A stretch of 64,000 bases of DNA, from assembly GCA_000434675.1 (NCBI GenBank), contig HF988637.1:4739-68738 (forward strand), written 5' to 3'. The DNA comes from Faecalibacterium sp. CAG:1138. GTDB lineage: Bacteria > Bacillota > Clostridia > Christensenellales > CAG-917. Both the position numbers and the translations under genes were made by a program. Each line of letters opens with the position of its first letter. Position 1 is the stretch's first letter. Under the pieces are notes generated by a model. That model saw only the letters and a list, made by a program, of their open reading frames with translations, searched no databases and was not told the origin of the DNA. Below, piece by piece: positions 8,240 to 18,000 of the stretch.

Positions 8240-9133
8240 ATGCTGAACGTCATTCTGAACGAGAACGCCGCGGGAAAAACCGCAGGCAAAAAATTTGAGG
8301 CGGTGGCGAAAATTTTCGAAAGCCACAAAGCGGAGTACAGGGTTTTTAGGACCGAGTATCGCCGCCACGCGACGGAGATTGCCGCCAAACTTGCGTTGTC
8401 GGGCGCAGACAACGTGGTGGTTGCCGGCGGGGACGGAACGCTGAACGAAGCGGTCGCGGGGCTTTTTGAGGTTTTGGGAGAGCAGTGTTTGGGAGAAGTT
8501 GCCGTGGGCATTTTGCCGCTCGGAACGGGCAACGACTTCGTGCGGAGCGCAGGCCTTCCGACAGACGCCGAGGATGCGGCGAAAACCATTCTGGCGGGCT
8601 GCACGCGCCTCGTTGACGTTGCGGACGTGGGCGGCGTGAAAATGGTGTGCTTTTCAAACGCCGGCATCGACGCGGACGTCGTGGATATGTGCAACAGAGA
8701 AAAGCATAAAAAGACTTTCAGCTACGCAAAAAACGCGATAAAGTGCATATTGCGCGGAACGACGTACGATTTCACCGTTCGTTACGACGGCAAAGAAGAG
8801 AGCTTTTCGGGCATAATCGCATCCGTCGTCAACGGCAAAAGCATGGCAAGCGGAATGAACTATGCGCCGTCTGCAAAAGTGGACGACGGACTGCTCGATC
8901 TGGTGGCGGTTGAGAAGGCACCGAGATTGAAGCTTCTGAAAACGCTTTGGAAGCTTGCGACGAACAGACCGTTGAATAAGTCCGACAAGGTGAGATATGC
9001 CGCCGCGAAACGCTTTGAAATTTCGGCGGGAACGACCGTGGTGGACATTGACGGAGAACTTTACACAGGCCTCGATTACACGGCCGAATGTCTGGAAAAA
9101 TGCCTGAAAATCTATGCAAAAGGCGACGACTGA
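8240..9133 (+). CDS. diacylglycerol kinase family lipid kinase (YegS/BmrU/DgkB-like)
   Basis: This 297-residue protein belongs to the DAGK-catalytic family that phosphorylates diacylglycerol or related lipids at the membrane. The ATP-binding GGDGTLNE is at residues 63-70 and LPLGTGNDFVR at about 94-104; both are diagnostic. A later DGLLDLVAVE and the C-terminal VDIDGELY segment are also typical. The ATG at 8240 follows CCGGAGGAAAA. The gene is monocistronic, with its own promoter and a terminator right after it. Substrate choice among lipids cannot be read from sequence. Confidence 0.9.
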   Translation: MLNVILNENAAGKTAGKKFEAVAKIFESHKAEYRVFRTEYRRHATEIAAKLALSGADNVVVAGGDGTLNEAVAGLFEVLGEQCLGEVAVGILPLGTGNDFVRSAGLPTDAEDAAKTILAGCTRLVDVADVGGVKMVCFSNAGIDADVVDMCNREKHKKTFSYAKNAIKCILRGTTYDFTVRYDGKEESFSGIIASVVNGKSMASGMNYAPSAKVDDGLLDLVAVEKAPRLKLLKTLWKLATNRPLNKSDKVRYAAAKRFEISAGTTVVDIDGELYTGLDYTAECLEKCLKIYAKGDD

Positions 9134-9151
9134 ACCGATAAAAAGAAAATA

Positions 9152-9180
9152 AAAAGCGGAGCGATGGCTCCGCTTTTTTT
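9152..9180. terminator. bidirectional terminator between convergent genes
   Basis: AAAAGCGGAGC (9152-9162), loop GATG, GCTCCGCTTTT (9167-9177) with A residues on one side and T residues on the other. It serves the lipid kinase gene (+) and the DUF975 gene (-). Confidence 0.88.
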
Positions 9181-9189
9181 GTGGTTTAA

Positions 9190-9978
9190 TTAAAATTTCA
9201 AATCGTCGTTTCCGCCGTTATCGTCCTTATCGTCGTTTGCAGGAGGATTTTCGGTCGGATCGCCCGTGAAAACGGGACGTTCTTCATTAAGAAGAGGAAG
9301 AACCACTGCTTCTGATTTTTCGCCCTCGGCGGAGTCTTTTTTAAACTCCGGAATAAACGGCATGACGTTTTCGATGTAGAAATTTGCCCTTGCGGTGTGG
9401 TGCCAGGCGGCCACCCACAACGCGCCTACGCCGAGGCAGATAAGCCCGAGAAGATAGTACGGAATGAAGCCGACGTCCAGCCGGAACAGCTGTTTGCGTT
9501 TGCCGTCCATAACCTCTTTGGAGGTTACGAGGCAATGTTTCCATTCCTTGTTGTCGGCGTCTTGTTGAATGAACGGAGCCATGGAATAGGAGTAGGCCTT
9601 CATTATGCCCGGAACGATGAGGAGCAAGCTCCAAAGCATTATGAGCACGTCTTTTACCATACCGAGAATCATGGCTTGGGTGAAGTTCTCCTTGAACCCG
9701 TCGAAAAGGCTTTCGATTTTGGCGCTGCCGCCGCGGCCAAGATTGACGGTTACGCGCGCCAGGCCGTAGCTCATTGCGCCGCCGAGCACGAAACCGATTA
9801 TGGAACCGTAGGAGAAGCGGAACTGACCTTCGTCGCCGAAACCAACGGAAAGGGAACTGCCGAGACCGACGATGATGCCGTAAAGCAGGCAGATAAGCGC
9901 CATGGTGAGCCAGGTTTCGCCGAAAAGCTTGCCGCCGAGCTCGGATTTTGCTTTTGATCTTAAAAGTTCGTTGTTCAT
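9190..9978 (-). CDS. DUF975 family integral membrane protein
   Basis: This 262-residue protein has about four or five hydrophobic segments (around residues 22-47, 55-75, 106-135 and 175-195) and begins with the cytosolic ELLRSKAKSELGG segment typical of DUF975. The C-terminal 35 residues are acidic, Asn- and Asp-rich and probably disordered. No enzymatic function is known for the family. It lies 10 bases downstream of the M20 peptidase gene on the same strand, so the pair is likely one transcript ending at the shared terminator. Confidence 0.82.
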   Translation of the reverse strand: MNNELLRSKAKSELGGKLFGETWLTMALICLLYGIIVGLGSSLSVGFGDEGQFRFSYGSIIGFVLGGAMSYGLARVTVNLGRGGSAKIESLFDGFKENFTQAMILGMVKDVLIMLWSLLLIVPGIMKAYSYSMAPFIQQDADNKEWKHCLVTSKEVMDGKRKQLFRLDVGFIPYYLLGLICLGVGALWVAAWHHTARANFYIENVMPFIPEFKKDSAEGEKSEAVVLPLLNEERPVFTGDPTENPPANDDKDDNGGNDDLKF

Positions 9979-9988
9979 ATATTTCTCC

Positions 9989-11431
9989 TTAGCACATGGC
10001 TTTCATGGCGTTGATGAAGAAAACGGTGGCTTTTTTCAGATCGTCTACGCCGCTTCTTTCGTTAAGCGCGTGAATACGTTTCTGATCGTCGAGAGTGTAA
10101 ACGAACGGAGTGAAGCGATAGATGTTTTTGCAAACAGGAACGTAGAACCTCGCGTCGTCGCCCGCAACGAACATATAAGGCGCGACCAGCATATTGTCGA
10201 AGGTGGTTTCGATGGCGCCCTTGAGCTTTTTGTAGCTGTCGGCGTCGGTCGGGCTGATCGGGGTAGGGTTGTTGCAAAGATCGTGAGAAACCTTGACGTG
10301 TTTTCCGACGACTTTCTGAATGTGCGCTTCGACTTGTTCCACGGTTTCGCCGGTCAGAATACGGCAGTTGACGTTGGCGGTGGATTTAGGCGGCAAAACG
10401 TTTGGGGTGTCGCTGCCCTGAACCATCGTAGGAGCAAAGGTCGTGCGCAGAATGGCGTTTGTGATAGGAATCATCGTGAGAACCGGTTTGATGAGCCAGC
10501 CCAGAAGATCGCGGTTTACCATGAGGAACTTGAACGCGAATTTCATGTGCGGAGCAAGAACCTTGAAGGTTTCTTTGGTAACCGGCGTCCATTTTGCGGG
10601 CATAGGGTGCTTTTCGAGATTGCAGATTGCCTTGCTGAGCAGATAGAGGTTGGAAGGTCTTGCGGGGTTAGAAGCGTGGCCGCCCGCTTTTTCGCAGGTG
10701 AGGGTGTAGTCGCAGTAACCTTTTTCGCAGGTGCCGACCATGCCGACGAGGCTGTTGATGCCCAGCAGACTGCCGTCAAGAACCGCGCCGCCTTCGTCGA
10801 TGACGAATTCCAGTTCGATGTTTTGAGATTTGAGCCATTCGACGATCTTAGGCGCGCCTTCGCGGCTTGCCATAGGTTCTTCGTCGTGGCCGAAGCAGAT
10901 GTAAACGTCTCTTTCAGGCGTCCAACCGGTGGAGAGAAGGTATTCCATACCTTCGATGGTGGCGATAAGCTGACCTTTCATGTCCGCGGCGCCGCGGCCG
11001 TAGATGTAACCGTCGTGAATTTCGCCGCCGAACGGAGGATAATCCCAACCTTCGGCAGGAGCCGGAACCACGTCCTGATGAGCAAGAAACGCGCCCGGTT
11101 TCAGATCCGGGTTTTTGCCCTTGACGTGATAGACGATGGAAAAACCGTTTATTATCGTTCTTTCCGCAATGCGGTTTACGTTAGGATAGGTCTTTTCGAG
11201 AAAAGCCCTGAAATCGTAAAACGCCTGTGTGTTTTCGGCGTATTTGCCAACCATGGACACGGTCGGGATTTGCACGGCTTGCTGAAGGTGCGAAGCCAGA
11301 ACGTCTTTGTCAAGACCGTAGTCGTTGCCGTCAGGCGCGGCGAGAGTAGGTTTTTTGGTGAATATCGTTCTTAAAAGCATGAACAATATAAGCGCGCCAA
11401 AAACGCCCAAAATTACGTATAAAGCTAACAT
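9989..11431 (-). CDS. M20 family metallopeptidase (carboxypeptidase S / PM20D1-like), membrane-anchored
   Basis: The 480-residue protein starts with a membrane anchor (about residues 2-20) and then an M20 peptidase domain. Zinc-site motifs are all present: LAHQDVVP (His and Asp), GRGAADMKG (bridging Asp), GHDEEP (catalytic and ligand Glu) and AGGHASNPARPSN in the dimerisation-domain region. Unlike the M28-like protein upstream in the window, its catalytic residues are intact. Overall length and the Trp/Pro-rich WDYPPFGG match the CPS1/PM20D1 branch, which acts on N-acyl or peptide amide bonds. It is the first gene of a two-gene unit with DUF975 and is transcribed from a good promoter. Confidence 0.9.
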   Translation of the reverse strand: MLALYVILGVFGALILFMLLRTIFTKKPTLAAPDGNDYGLDKDVLASHLQQAVQIPTVSMVGKYAENTQAFYDFRAFLEKTYPNVNRIAERTIINGFSIVYHVKGKNPDLKPGAFLAHQDVVPAPAEGWDYPPFGGEIHDGYIYGRGAADMKGQLIATIEGMEYLLSTGWTPERDVYICFGHDEEPMASREGAPKIVEWLKSQNIELEFVIDEGGAVLDGSLLGINSLVGMVGTCEKGYCDYTLTCEKAGGHASNPARPSNLYLLSKAICNLEKHPMPAKWTPVTKETFKVLAPHMKFAFKFLMVNRDLLGWLIKPVLTMIPITNAILRTTFAPTMVQGSDTPNVLPPKSTANVNCRILTGETVEQVEAHIQKVVGKHVKVSHDLCNNPTPISPTDADSYKKLKGAIETTFDNMLVAPYMFVAGDDARFYVPVCKNIYRFTPFVYTLDDQKRIHALNERSGVDDLKKATVFFINAMKAMC

Positions 11432-11462
11432 GATGCCCTCCTATAAAGGAAATGTTATATAC

Positions 11463-11491
11463 ATTATATAACCGCGTTTTCAAAAAAGCAA
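11463..11491 (-). promoter_or_regulatory. predicted sigma-A promoter for the M20 peptidase gene
   Basis: On the minus strand TTGCTT (11491-11486) and TATAAT (11468-11463) have a 17-base spacer, about 30 bases from the start codon. Confidence 0.65.
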
Positions 11492-11530
11492 GTTTATGCT
11501 TGGTTTGAAAAGGATTTTTATTGCTAAAAG

Positions 11531-11559
11531 TTGACTTTTGGAAAGAAAAAATGTATCAT
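11531..11559 (+). promoter_or_regulatory. predicted sigma-A promoter for the lipase-like lipoprotein gene
   Basis: TTGACT (11531-11536) and TATCAT (11554-11559) have a 17-base spacer. This region lies within the over-long open frame that begins at 11521, which supports the downstream start at 11620. Confidence 0.62.
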
Positions 11560-11619
11560 ATATTACAATGGGGCAGAATGGATAAAAGCCGATTTGCCCG
11601 TGTGGATTTGGAGGAAGAT

Positions 11620-12975
11620 ATGAAAAAGTTTGTCACGATACTTCTGACGCTGTCGCTTGCGGCGTGTATGGTCGTTACGGCGGCCGCTTGCGGAAATAAC
11701 GACAATCCGCCTGCTCCTGACGACAATAAGTCCAAATACGACTTTATCGACTACGCCGAAAAGGTTTACCTCAACACCGAAAAATATCCGGAGCTTGAAG
11801 ATCAGGGGTTGTTCGTTCTGGGGTACGACGAAGGGAAAGGAGTGTTTGACGTCAGAGCTTCGTCCGCAGAAGGCGCGGCAATGGTCGATCCGAAAAAACC
11901 GACCGTCATTCTGGTTCACGGCTGGCTCGGCTCGGACTTTAAGGAAGATATCGGCTACGCTCCGCAAAAGATAAAACCGTTTTTACACTACAAAATGGAC
12001 AATATCCCCGGCTACGAGGGCAAGGAAATAACCGAAGCGCTGATAGGCGCCGGCTACAACGTGATGATGTTCGAATATAACCGTTTTTCGGTGCACGACA
12101 TAGTTTCCAACGAAGCGTGGATTTACGCGGGCGGAACGGAAAAATATCCGTACGTTTACATGAGCGACTACGACGAGAGCGGTGGCGAGGCTTTTTGCAA
12201 GGGCGCTACCTATCGCGACAACGATATTTGCGCTTACAGTTTAAGTCAGTTCTTTGCGGCGGAATATATCAGAATGGTTAAGGCGGTAGGCGACGATTTC
12301 GGAACGGCCGAAACCCGCATCGCAGGCCACAGCCTTGGCGGAATTATGTCCACCGTCAGCACCAACCTTATCTACGAACTTGCAAAAGCAGGACAGATCA
12401 AAACGAATCAGGTGCCTTCGAGGCTCGCGCTTCTTGACACCTACATCGGCTTTTTGAAAGACGACGAAATGTACGAAACGGAAACCGTGAAATGGAGCGG
12501 CGAAAACTTTGTTTCCGGTTCTTCTTCGGATACGTATCTGTCGTATATCGACAACATGGCGGAGGGCGGCATCGCCATCGAAACCTACCTTGCGATGAAC
12601 GGAATAGTTCCGGCCATGTCGAAATTTTCGGCGTCAAGCGAATACGTTATGAACGGCCTTGCGGAAGCGGGCACGCTGAAAGCTTACAGGCTTTTGGAAG
12701 TGGCGGCGGGAGTCGTCTGCGGAAAATGGCCTACGGGCGGCGGAAACTGGGGCATCGATTCGCACGTGGAAATTTGCAAATACTATCTGGGAAGCATGCT
12801 GACCGGAGCCAAAACCGCTGACGGAAAAGCGGCCTTGTCGGGCAAGCTTGAAACGTCGGAAGTTAGGGCGCTCATGGGGAAAACCTTTAAGACGACGGGC
12901 GGCATCGAAACCTCGAACTACGGCAATTTCGTGCTCACCGAGTGCGACAGGTTCGATTACAACAAAACGAAATAA
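11620..12975 (+). CDS. secreted alpha/beta-hydrolase (lipase-like) lipoprotein
   Basis: The ATG at 11620 follows GGAGGAAG and gives a 451-residue protein with a lipoprotein signal peptide; the lipobox reads TAAAC around residue 25. The mature part is an alpha/beta hydrolase. PTVILVHGWLGSD supplies the oxyanion-hole region, and IAGHSLGGIMSTV holds the nucleophile elbow with Ser238. A late DSHVEI segment could supply the catalytic His. This layout resembles bacterial lipases related to pancreatic/lipoprotein lipase, with a substrate that cannot be determined here. It has its own promoter. A longer frame to 11521 is rejected because it would run through the promoter and lose the signal peptide. 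Confidence 0.82.
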   Translation: MKKFVTILLTLSLAACMVVTAAACGNNDNPPAPDDNKSKYDFIDYAEKVYLNTEKYPELEDQGLFVLGYDEGKGVFDVRASSAEGAAMVDPKKPTVILVHGWLGSDFKEDIGYAPQKIKPFLHYKMDNIPGYEGKEITEALIGAGYNVMMFEYNRFSVHDIVSNEAWIYAGGTEKYPYVYMSDYDESGGEAFCKGATYRDNDICAYSLSQFFAAEYIRMVKAVGDDFGTAETRIAGHSLGGIMSTVSTNLIYELAKAGQIKTNQVPSRLALLDTYIGFLKDDEMYETETVKWSGENFVSGSSSDTYLSYIDNMAEGGIAIETYLAMNGIVPAMSKFSASSEYVMNGLAEAGTLKAYRLLEVAAGVVCGKWPTGGGNWGIDSHVEICKYYLGSMLTGAKTADGKAALSGKLETSEVRALMGKTFKTTGGIETSNYGNFVLTECDRFDYNKTK

Positions 12976-13070
12976 CAACGGTTTTATTTGCCAAAATTGC
13001 ACGTTAAAGTGTGATTTCGGGCAGTTTAACAGATAAAAATAAAAAACTATATAACAGGAGATTTTTGACT

Positions 13071-14852
13071 ATGTTAACCAACAACAAAAAAGTTCTGGCA
13101 TTCGTGGACGAAGCAGCCGCTTTGACCAAACCTGACAAAATCGTTTGGATTGACGGCAGCGAAGAGCAGCTCGACGCGCTCAGAAAAGAAGCGGTCGAAA
13201 CCGGCGAAATGTTGAAGCTCAACGACGAACTTCTGCCGGATTGCTATCTGCATCGCACTCTCCCTAACGACGTTGCGCGCGTTGAAGGCCGTACCTTCAT
13301 CTGCACCAGAAAGGAAGAGGACGCAGGCCCTACCAACAACTGGATGGAACCGTCCAAAATGTATGAACTTCTCCGTGGCATCGCAAAAGACAGCATGAAA
13401 GGCCGTACCATGTACGTTATTCCTTTCAGCATGGGCGCAGTGGGCAGCCCGTTTGCCAAAGTGGGTATTGAAACCACCGACAGCATTTACGTCGTTCTGA
13501 ACATGGCTATCATGACGAGAGTCGGCAAGAAAGTTCTGGACGTTCTGGGCGACAGCGACGACTTCGTGCGCGGCTTCCACGCTAAATGCAGCGTCAGCGA
13601 ACAGGATCGTTACATCGTTCAGTTCCCTGAAGACAACGCTATCTGGTCCGTTAACTCCGCTTACGGCGGCAACGTGCTTCTCGGCAAAAAATGCTTCGCC
13701 CTTCGTATCGCTTCCTTCCAAGGTAAAAACGAAGGCTGGATGGCAGAGCACATGCTCATTTTGGGCGTAGAAAAACCTAACGGCGAAACCAAATACGTTA
13801 CCGCGGCATTCCCGAGCGCATGCGGCAAAACCAACCTGGCTATGCTCATTCCTCCTAAGTGCTACACCGAAAAAGGCTACAGAGTTTACACCGTAGGCGA
13901 CGACATCGCTTGGCTCAGAGTGGGCGCAGACGGCAGACTTTACGCCATCAACCCTGAAGCGGGCTTCTTCGGCGTCGCTCCTGGCACCAACGCAAAATCC
14001 AACTTCAACGCTTTGGAAAGCACCAAGAAAGGCACCATCTTCACCAACGTCGCTTACAATCCCGAAAACGGCACCGTGTGGTGGGAAGGCCTCTCCAAAC
14101 CGGCTCCTGAATACCTCATCGACTGGAAAGGCAATCCGTGGAGAAGGGACGTTGAAGGCGCAGAAGGCGTCAAGGCCGCTCACCCGAACAGCCGTTTCAC
14201 CGCTCCTGCCAAAAACTGCCCGTGCATCAGCAGCGAATTCGAAGCTCCTAACGGAGTTCCTATTTCCGCAATCATCTTCGGCGGCCGCAGAGCAAAAACC
14301 GCTCCGCTCGTTTATCAATCCACCAGCTGGGATAACGGCGTGTTCGTAGGCAGCATCATGGCTTCCGAAACCACCGCGGCGGCATCCGGCGCAGTAGGCG
14401 TCGTCCGCAGAGATCCTATGGCTATGCTTCCGTTCTGCGGATACCATATGGGCGACTATTTCGCGCACTGGATCGAAATGGGCAAAAAGATCAAACATCA
14501 ACCTAAGATCTTCAACGTCAACTGGTTCCGTACCGACGACGAAGGTCGCTTCATCTGGCCGGGCTTCGGCGACAATATGCGCGTTCTCGACTGGATCCTG
14601 AAACGTTGCGAAGACGCCGTGGACGCAGACGTCAGCCCTATCGGTTTTGTTCCTAAAGCGGAAGACATCAACCTCGAAGGCATCGATCCGTCCGTCACCG
14701 TGGACACCGTCAAAGACCTGCTCACTATCGACAAGGAAACCTGGAAAAACGAGGCCGAAGGCATCACCGAATTCTACAAAAAGTTCGGAACTCACCTTCC
14801 TAAAGAGCTTTCCGCAGAGCTTGAAAAACTCAAAGCGAACCTCGACAAATAG
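13071..14852 (+). CDS. pckG: phosphoenolpyruvate carboxykinase (GTP)
   Basis: PckG interconverts oxaloacetate + GTP and phosphoenolpyruvate + CO2 + GDP, the link between the TCA branch and gluconeogenesis; in anaerobes it often runs toward oxaloacetate. The 593-residue length fits the GTP class. The kinase loop FPSACGKTNLAM contains the class-typical reactive cysteine just before G252-K253. Other conserved parts are GDDIAWLRVGADGRL, INPEAGFFGVAPGT and the FGGRRAKTAPLV nucleotide motif. The ATG at 13071 follows AACAGGAGA; an upstream in-frame GTG at 13011 has no ribosome site. Codon use is strongly biased, as expected for a highly expressed gene. Confidence 0.95.
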   Translation: MLTNNKKVLAFVDEAAALTKPDKIVWIDGSEEQLDALRKEAVETGEMLKLNDELLPDCYLHRTLPNDVARVEGRTFICTRKEEDAGPTNNWMEPSKMYELLRGIAKDSMKGRTMYVIPFSMGAVGSPFAKVGIETTDSIYVVLNMAIMTRVGKKVLDVLGDSDDFVRGFHAKCSVSEQDRYIVQFPEDNAIWSVNSAYGGNVLLGKKCFALRIASFQGKNEGWMAEHMLILGVEKPNGETKYVTAAFPSACGKTNLAMLIPPKCYTEKGYRVYTVGDDIAWLRVGADGRLYAINPEAGFFGVAPGTNAKSNFNALESTKKGTIFTNVAYNPENGTVWWEGLSKPAPEYLIDWKGNPWRRDVEGAEGVKAAHPNSRFTAPAKNCPCISSEFEAPNGVPISAIIFGGRRAKTAPLVYQSTSWDNGVFVGSIMASETTAAASGAVGVVRRDPMAMLPFCGYHMGDYFAHWIEMGKKIKHQPKIFNVNWFRTDDEGRFIWPGFGDNMRVLDWILKRCEDAVDADVSPIGFVPKAEDINLEGIDPSVTVDTVKDLLTIDKETWKNEAEGITEFYKKFGTHLPKELSAELEKLKANLDK

Positions 14853-14872
14853 TCGAAAAAAAGTAAAAAACG

Positions 14873-14902
14873 AGGCAAATCCTTCGGGGTTTGCCTTTTT
14901 TT
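14873..14902 (+). terminator. intrinsic terminator after pckG
   Basis: AGGCAAATCC (14873-14882) pairs with GGGTTTGCCT (14887-14896) with one G-U pair, followed by eight T residues. Confidence 0.85.
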
Positions 14903-14925
14903 TGAGCTTTTGCTCCGATATACTG

Positions 14926-14955
14926 TTGACATTTCGGCGTGTAAACAATTATAAT
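14926..14955 (+). promoter_or_regulatory. predicted sigma-A promoter for the 1611-residue surface protein
   Basis: TTGACA (14926-14931) and TATAAT (14950-14955) have an 18-base spacer. The predicted start of transcription near 14962 gives a 75-base leader. Confidence 0.75.
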
Positions 14956-14976
14956 ATATGATGTATAAGAGCTGGA

Positions 14977-15002
14977 GTGTACGCGGTTACGCGTGCGTAC
15001 AC
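14977..15002 (+). promoter_or_regulatory. leader hairpin with 13-base element shared with the 24.6-kb surface gene
   Basis: GTGTACGC (14977-14984) pairs perfectly with GCGTACAC (14995-15002). The 3' half contains TACGCGTGCGTAC (14988-15000), which recurs exactly at 24567-24579 in the leader of the other giant surface gene at nearly the same distance from the -10 box. A regulatory role is inferred from that match. Confidence 0.5.
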
Positions 15003-15036
15003 ACGCTTAATCAGCGTAGACAAAGGGGTATCGTTT

Positions 15037-18000
15037 ATGAAAAAACTTTTGAAACTCACAACTTTCGTGATCGCACTCTTGGTTGTTGCCACCGTTTTTG
15101 CGGCAGGCGCGGATACGACCACCCGTGAAGTTGCTTTTGCGGCCGCCGACTACGGCGCGACGACCGCGGTTTTGCCGACCGGTTCTGGCACGGCGGGGGA
15201 TCCGTACGTGCTGACGAGCGCGGAAAACTTTAAGTGGCTCGACGAAAATCTTTCTGCGGCAGGGGACAAATATTTCGTCCTCGGTTCCGACGTCGATTTT
15301 TCGGGCGTTTCGGGCTTTTATCCTGTCGGCGCAAAAACAGGCGCATCCTTTGTCGGTACCTTTGACGGCAACGGACACTCCGTTCTTAATCTGACCGTTT
15401 CGGTTGCTTCGGGCGACGCGGGCGCGGGCCTCTTCGTCAGAACCGAAAACGCTACATTCAAAAATCTTTCTCTCGAAAACGTCGTCGTCGAAAGTCCTGC
15501 GGACTCGATGGGAGGTTACCTCGTTTCCTACGTCGGAGCTTTGTCCGGCGTTTCGATCGGTACGAAATTTGAAAACGTAACCGTCAAGGGCGGCTCCGTT
15601 TCCGGCAAAACCAACGTCGGCGGCCTCGTGGGCGCGGCAAACGATTGCGCGTTTTCCTACGTTCGCACGGACAGCACCGTGAAAGTCAGCTACGGCAATC
15701 TCTCCAGCTTCGGCGTTGCGGGCGGCATCGTGGGCAACTTTATCGTTAACAGAAACAACAGGGCGATGGACTATTGCTACAGCCTGTCCGACGTCAACGG
15801 AAGCACTACTTTCAAAAACAACCTCGGCGGCCTCATCGGCAGACTGGACTTCACCGAATTTGAAGAAAACGGCCGCACCGTTACCAGAAAATTCGATTTC
15901 AATTACTGCTACTTTGCGGGCGTGGTGAATTATTCCGCCGACTCCGAAGGCAACACCTCCGACATTTACGGCAGTTTCACCTCCAACAACCTCGTGGACG
16001 CCACGGTCGGCTTCAGAAGATGTTTGTATTCGGCGGAGAACAAATCCGCTTCCGACGTCATCTATCCGTATCAGAACGGCAGAGGTCTGAAGGTTTCCGA
16101 AGCAAAAGGTCTGACGAGAGAGCAGCTGAAAACCCCGTCCGAAGTCATTTCGTGCGGTTGGGATTTCGACGGCGTGTGGATTATCGACCTTTCCAAGGCC
16201 GCTTTGGACGAATTCGGCAGCTATCCCGATTTCACTTCGGCATACGAAGGCAATTCGGTTATCGTTTACTTTAAGGAAATCGTCGGCGGCGTCGAAAACA
16301 ACAACTCCGACAGATTGAACTATAAGGGCGGCGTGAGATTCGTGAAAGGCAACGTCGTTAACCTTAAATTTGCAAATCCGACCGGCTATAGGCTCGGCGA
16401 ATTCCTCGTCGGCGGCACGGACCGCCTGGCGGAAGTGACGGACGGCTCGTACGATCTGACCGTTCCGGACGGCGACACCGTCGTCAGCTTCTCGTTTATG
16501 CCGATGCAATATAAGGTGGTCATTTCAAACAGCTCGAACGGCGTCGTCAACGTCGGCGGCAGAGTGGAAGACGGCAAGGACGACTTCGACGTCGATTACG
16601 GCAGCGTGGCCGAATTCACCTTAAGACCTGACAGATATTACGAATTTTTGAAAATAACCATCACCGGCGCGGACGGCAAATCGGTGAAATACGACGAAGT
16701 GAAGCGCGGCGAAAGCTATAAATTCGTCGTCAGAAGCGACACCACCGTTTCCGTCGAATGGGTTAAGAAAACGGCTTATCTCGCGGTTATTCTGAACAGC
16801 GACGACTACGGCTCGGTTGAAACCTCGCTTGACGGCGACGCTTTCAGAACCCTTTACGGCAGAAGCAATCCTGTCGATTGCGGCACGAAAGTTACCGTCA
16901 GAACCAAAGCCGCTTCCGACGCGTATCGTCTGTTCAAGTGGCAATACAGCGTCAACGGCGGAACTTCCTGGATCGACGACGTGCTTTACGACAATCTTTC
17001 CGGCGACAGAGCAAGCGGCGCTTGGTTTGAAAACGGTTATTACTACTACGAAAAAATCATTCCTGACGGAATAAACGGCAGCGACTATCTGGTGAGGGCT
17101 TTCTACGAGGACGTCAGAAGCCTTAACCTCAAAATAGGAAGCTTAGAGGGCGGCACCTTCAAAGTCTCCGCAAACAACAAATTTGCGGTCGTAGCCGCTA
17201 TCGACGGCGTAGAGCAGGACGAAGTCAGCTGCATAGGCGACTCTTTCGTCTGGGAAGAAGGCAAAACCTACACCATAATCATCGAGGGCGGCACGATGTT
17301 CTTCGAGGCCACCCCGTTCGACGGATATAAAACCGTCGTCAAGAAAGGCAACACCAACGTCGGCTCCATTCAACCTAAAACCGACGGCGAAAACTTCAGC
17401 ATCGCGTTTGAAAAAGTGCAATACACGCTGAGCCTTTCCACCAAGAGCTTCGACAGCAACTACTTTATGTACAGCGACGCTTTGGACGGCACCTACGCAA
17501 AAGTGTCTTCCTCCAACACGTTGTACGGCGAGCTGGGCAAAGAAATCTACGTCGCGTTCCATCTGGGCAGCTCCAAATTCAAGGGCTGGCTGACCGCGGA
17601 AAACGGCATGACGATTTCCGATTTCGGCGCGGGCACGTTTGAAAAAGACGTCAACTTCTGGGAAGACGTCGACGTTGACGGCACGGGTAAACGCTTCGTG
17701 GTTTATAAATACGTTTTCGGAAAGGATACCGTTTCTTCCGTTTACGCAGACAACGTCAGCTTGTGGAGCGTTACGGTGAACAAAAACTTCCCGGCGGGCG
17801 TGGGCGACGCTTACATCTATTCCGTCGATAACAAGAGAACCACCGGAAATCCTGACAGCGTGAACGTCGAAAACGGAAGCAAAGTTGCCGTTTACGTCAA
17901 GGTTGCCCCTAACTACAGCTTGGATTTCACCAAATTCACGGCGTCCAACCTCACGCAGAGGGTGGAAAGAGTGGGCGACGAAGATTACAACGTCTATCTC

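Noticed and set aside
13074..14948. 624-codon antisense ORF
   Set aside because: It is opposite pckG; the sense strand has all PEPCK motifs and strongly biased codons that create open antisense frames.
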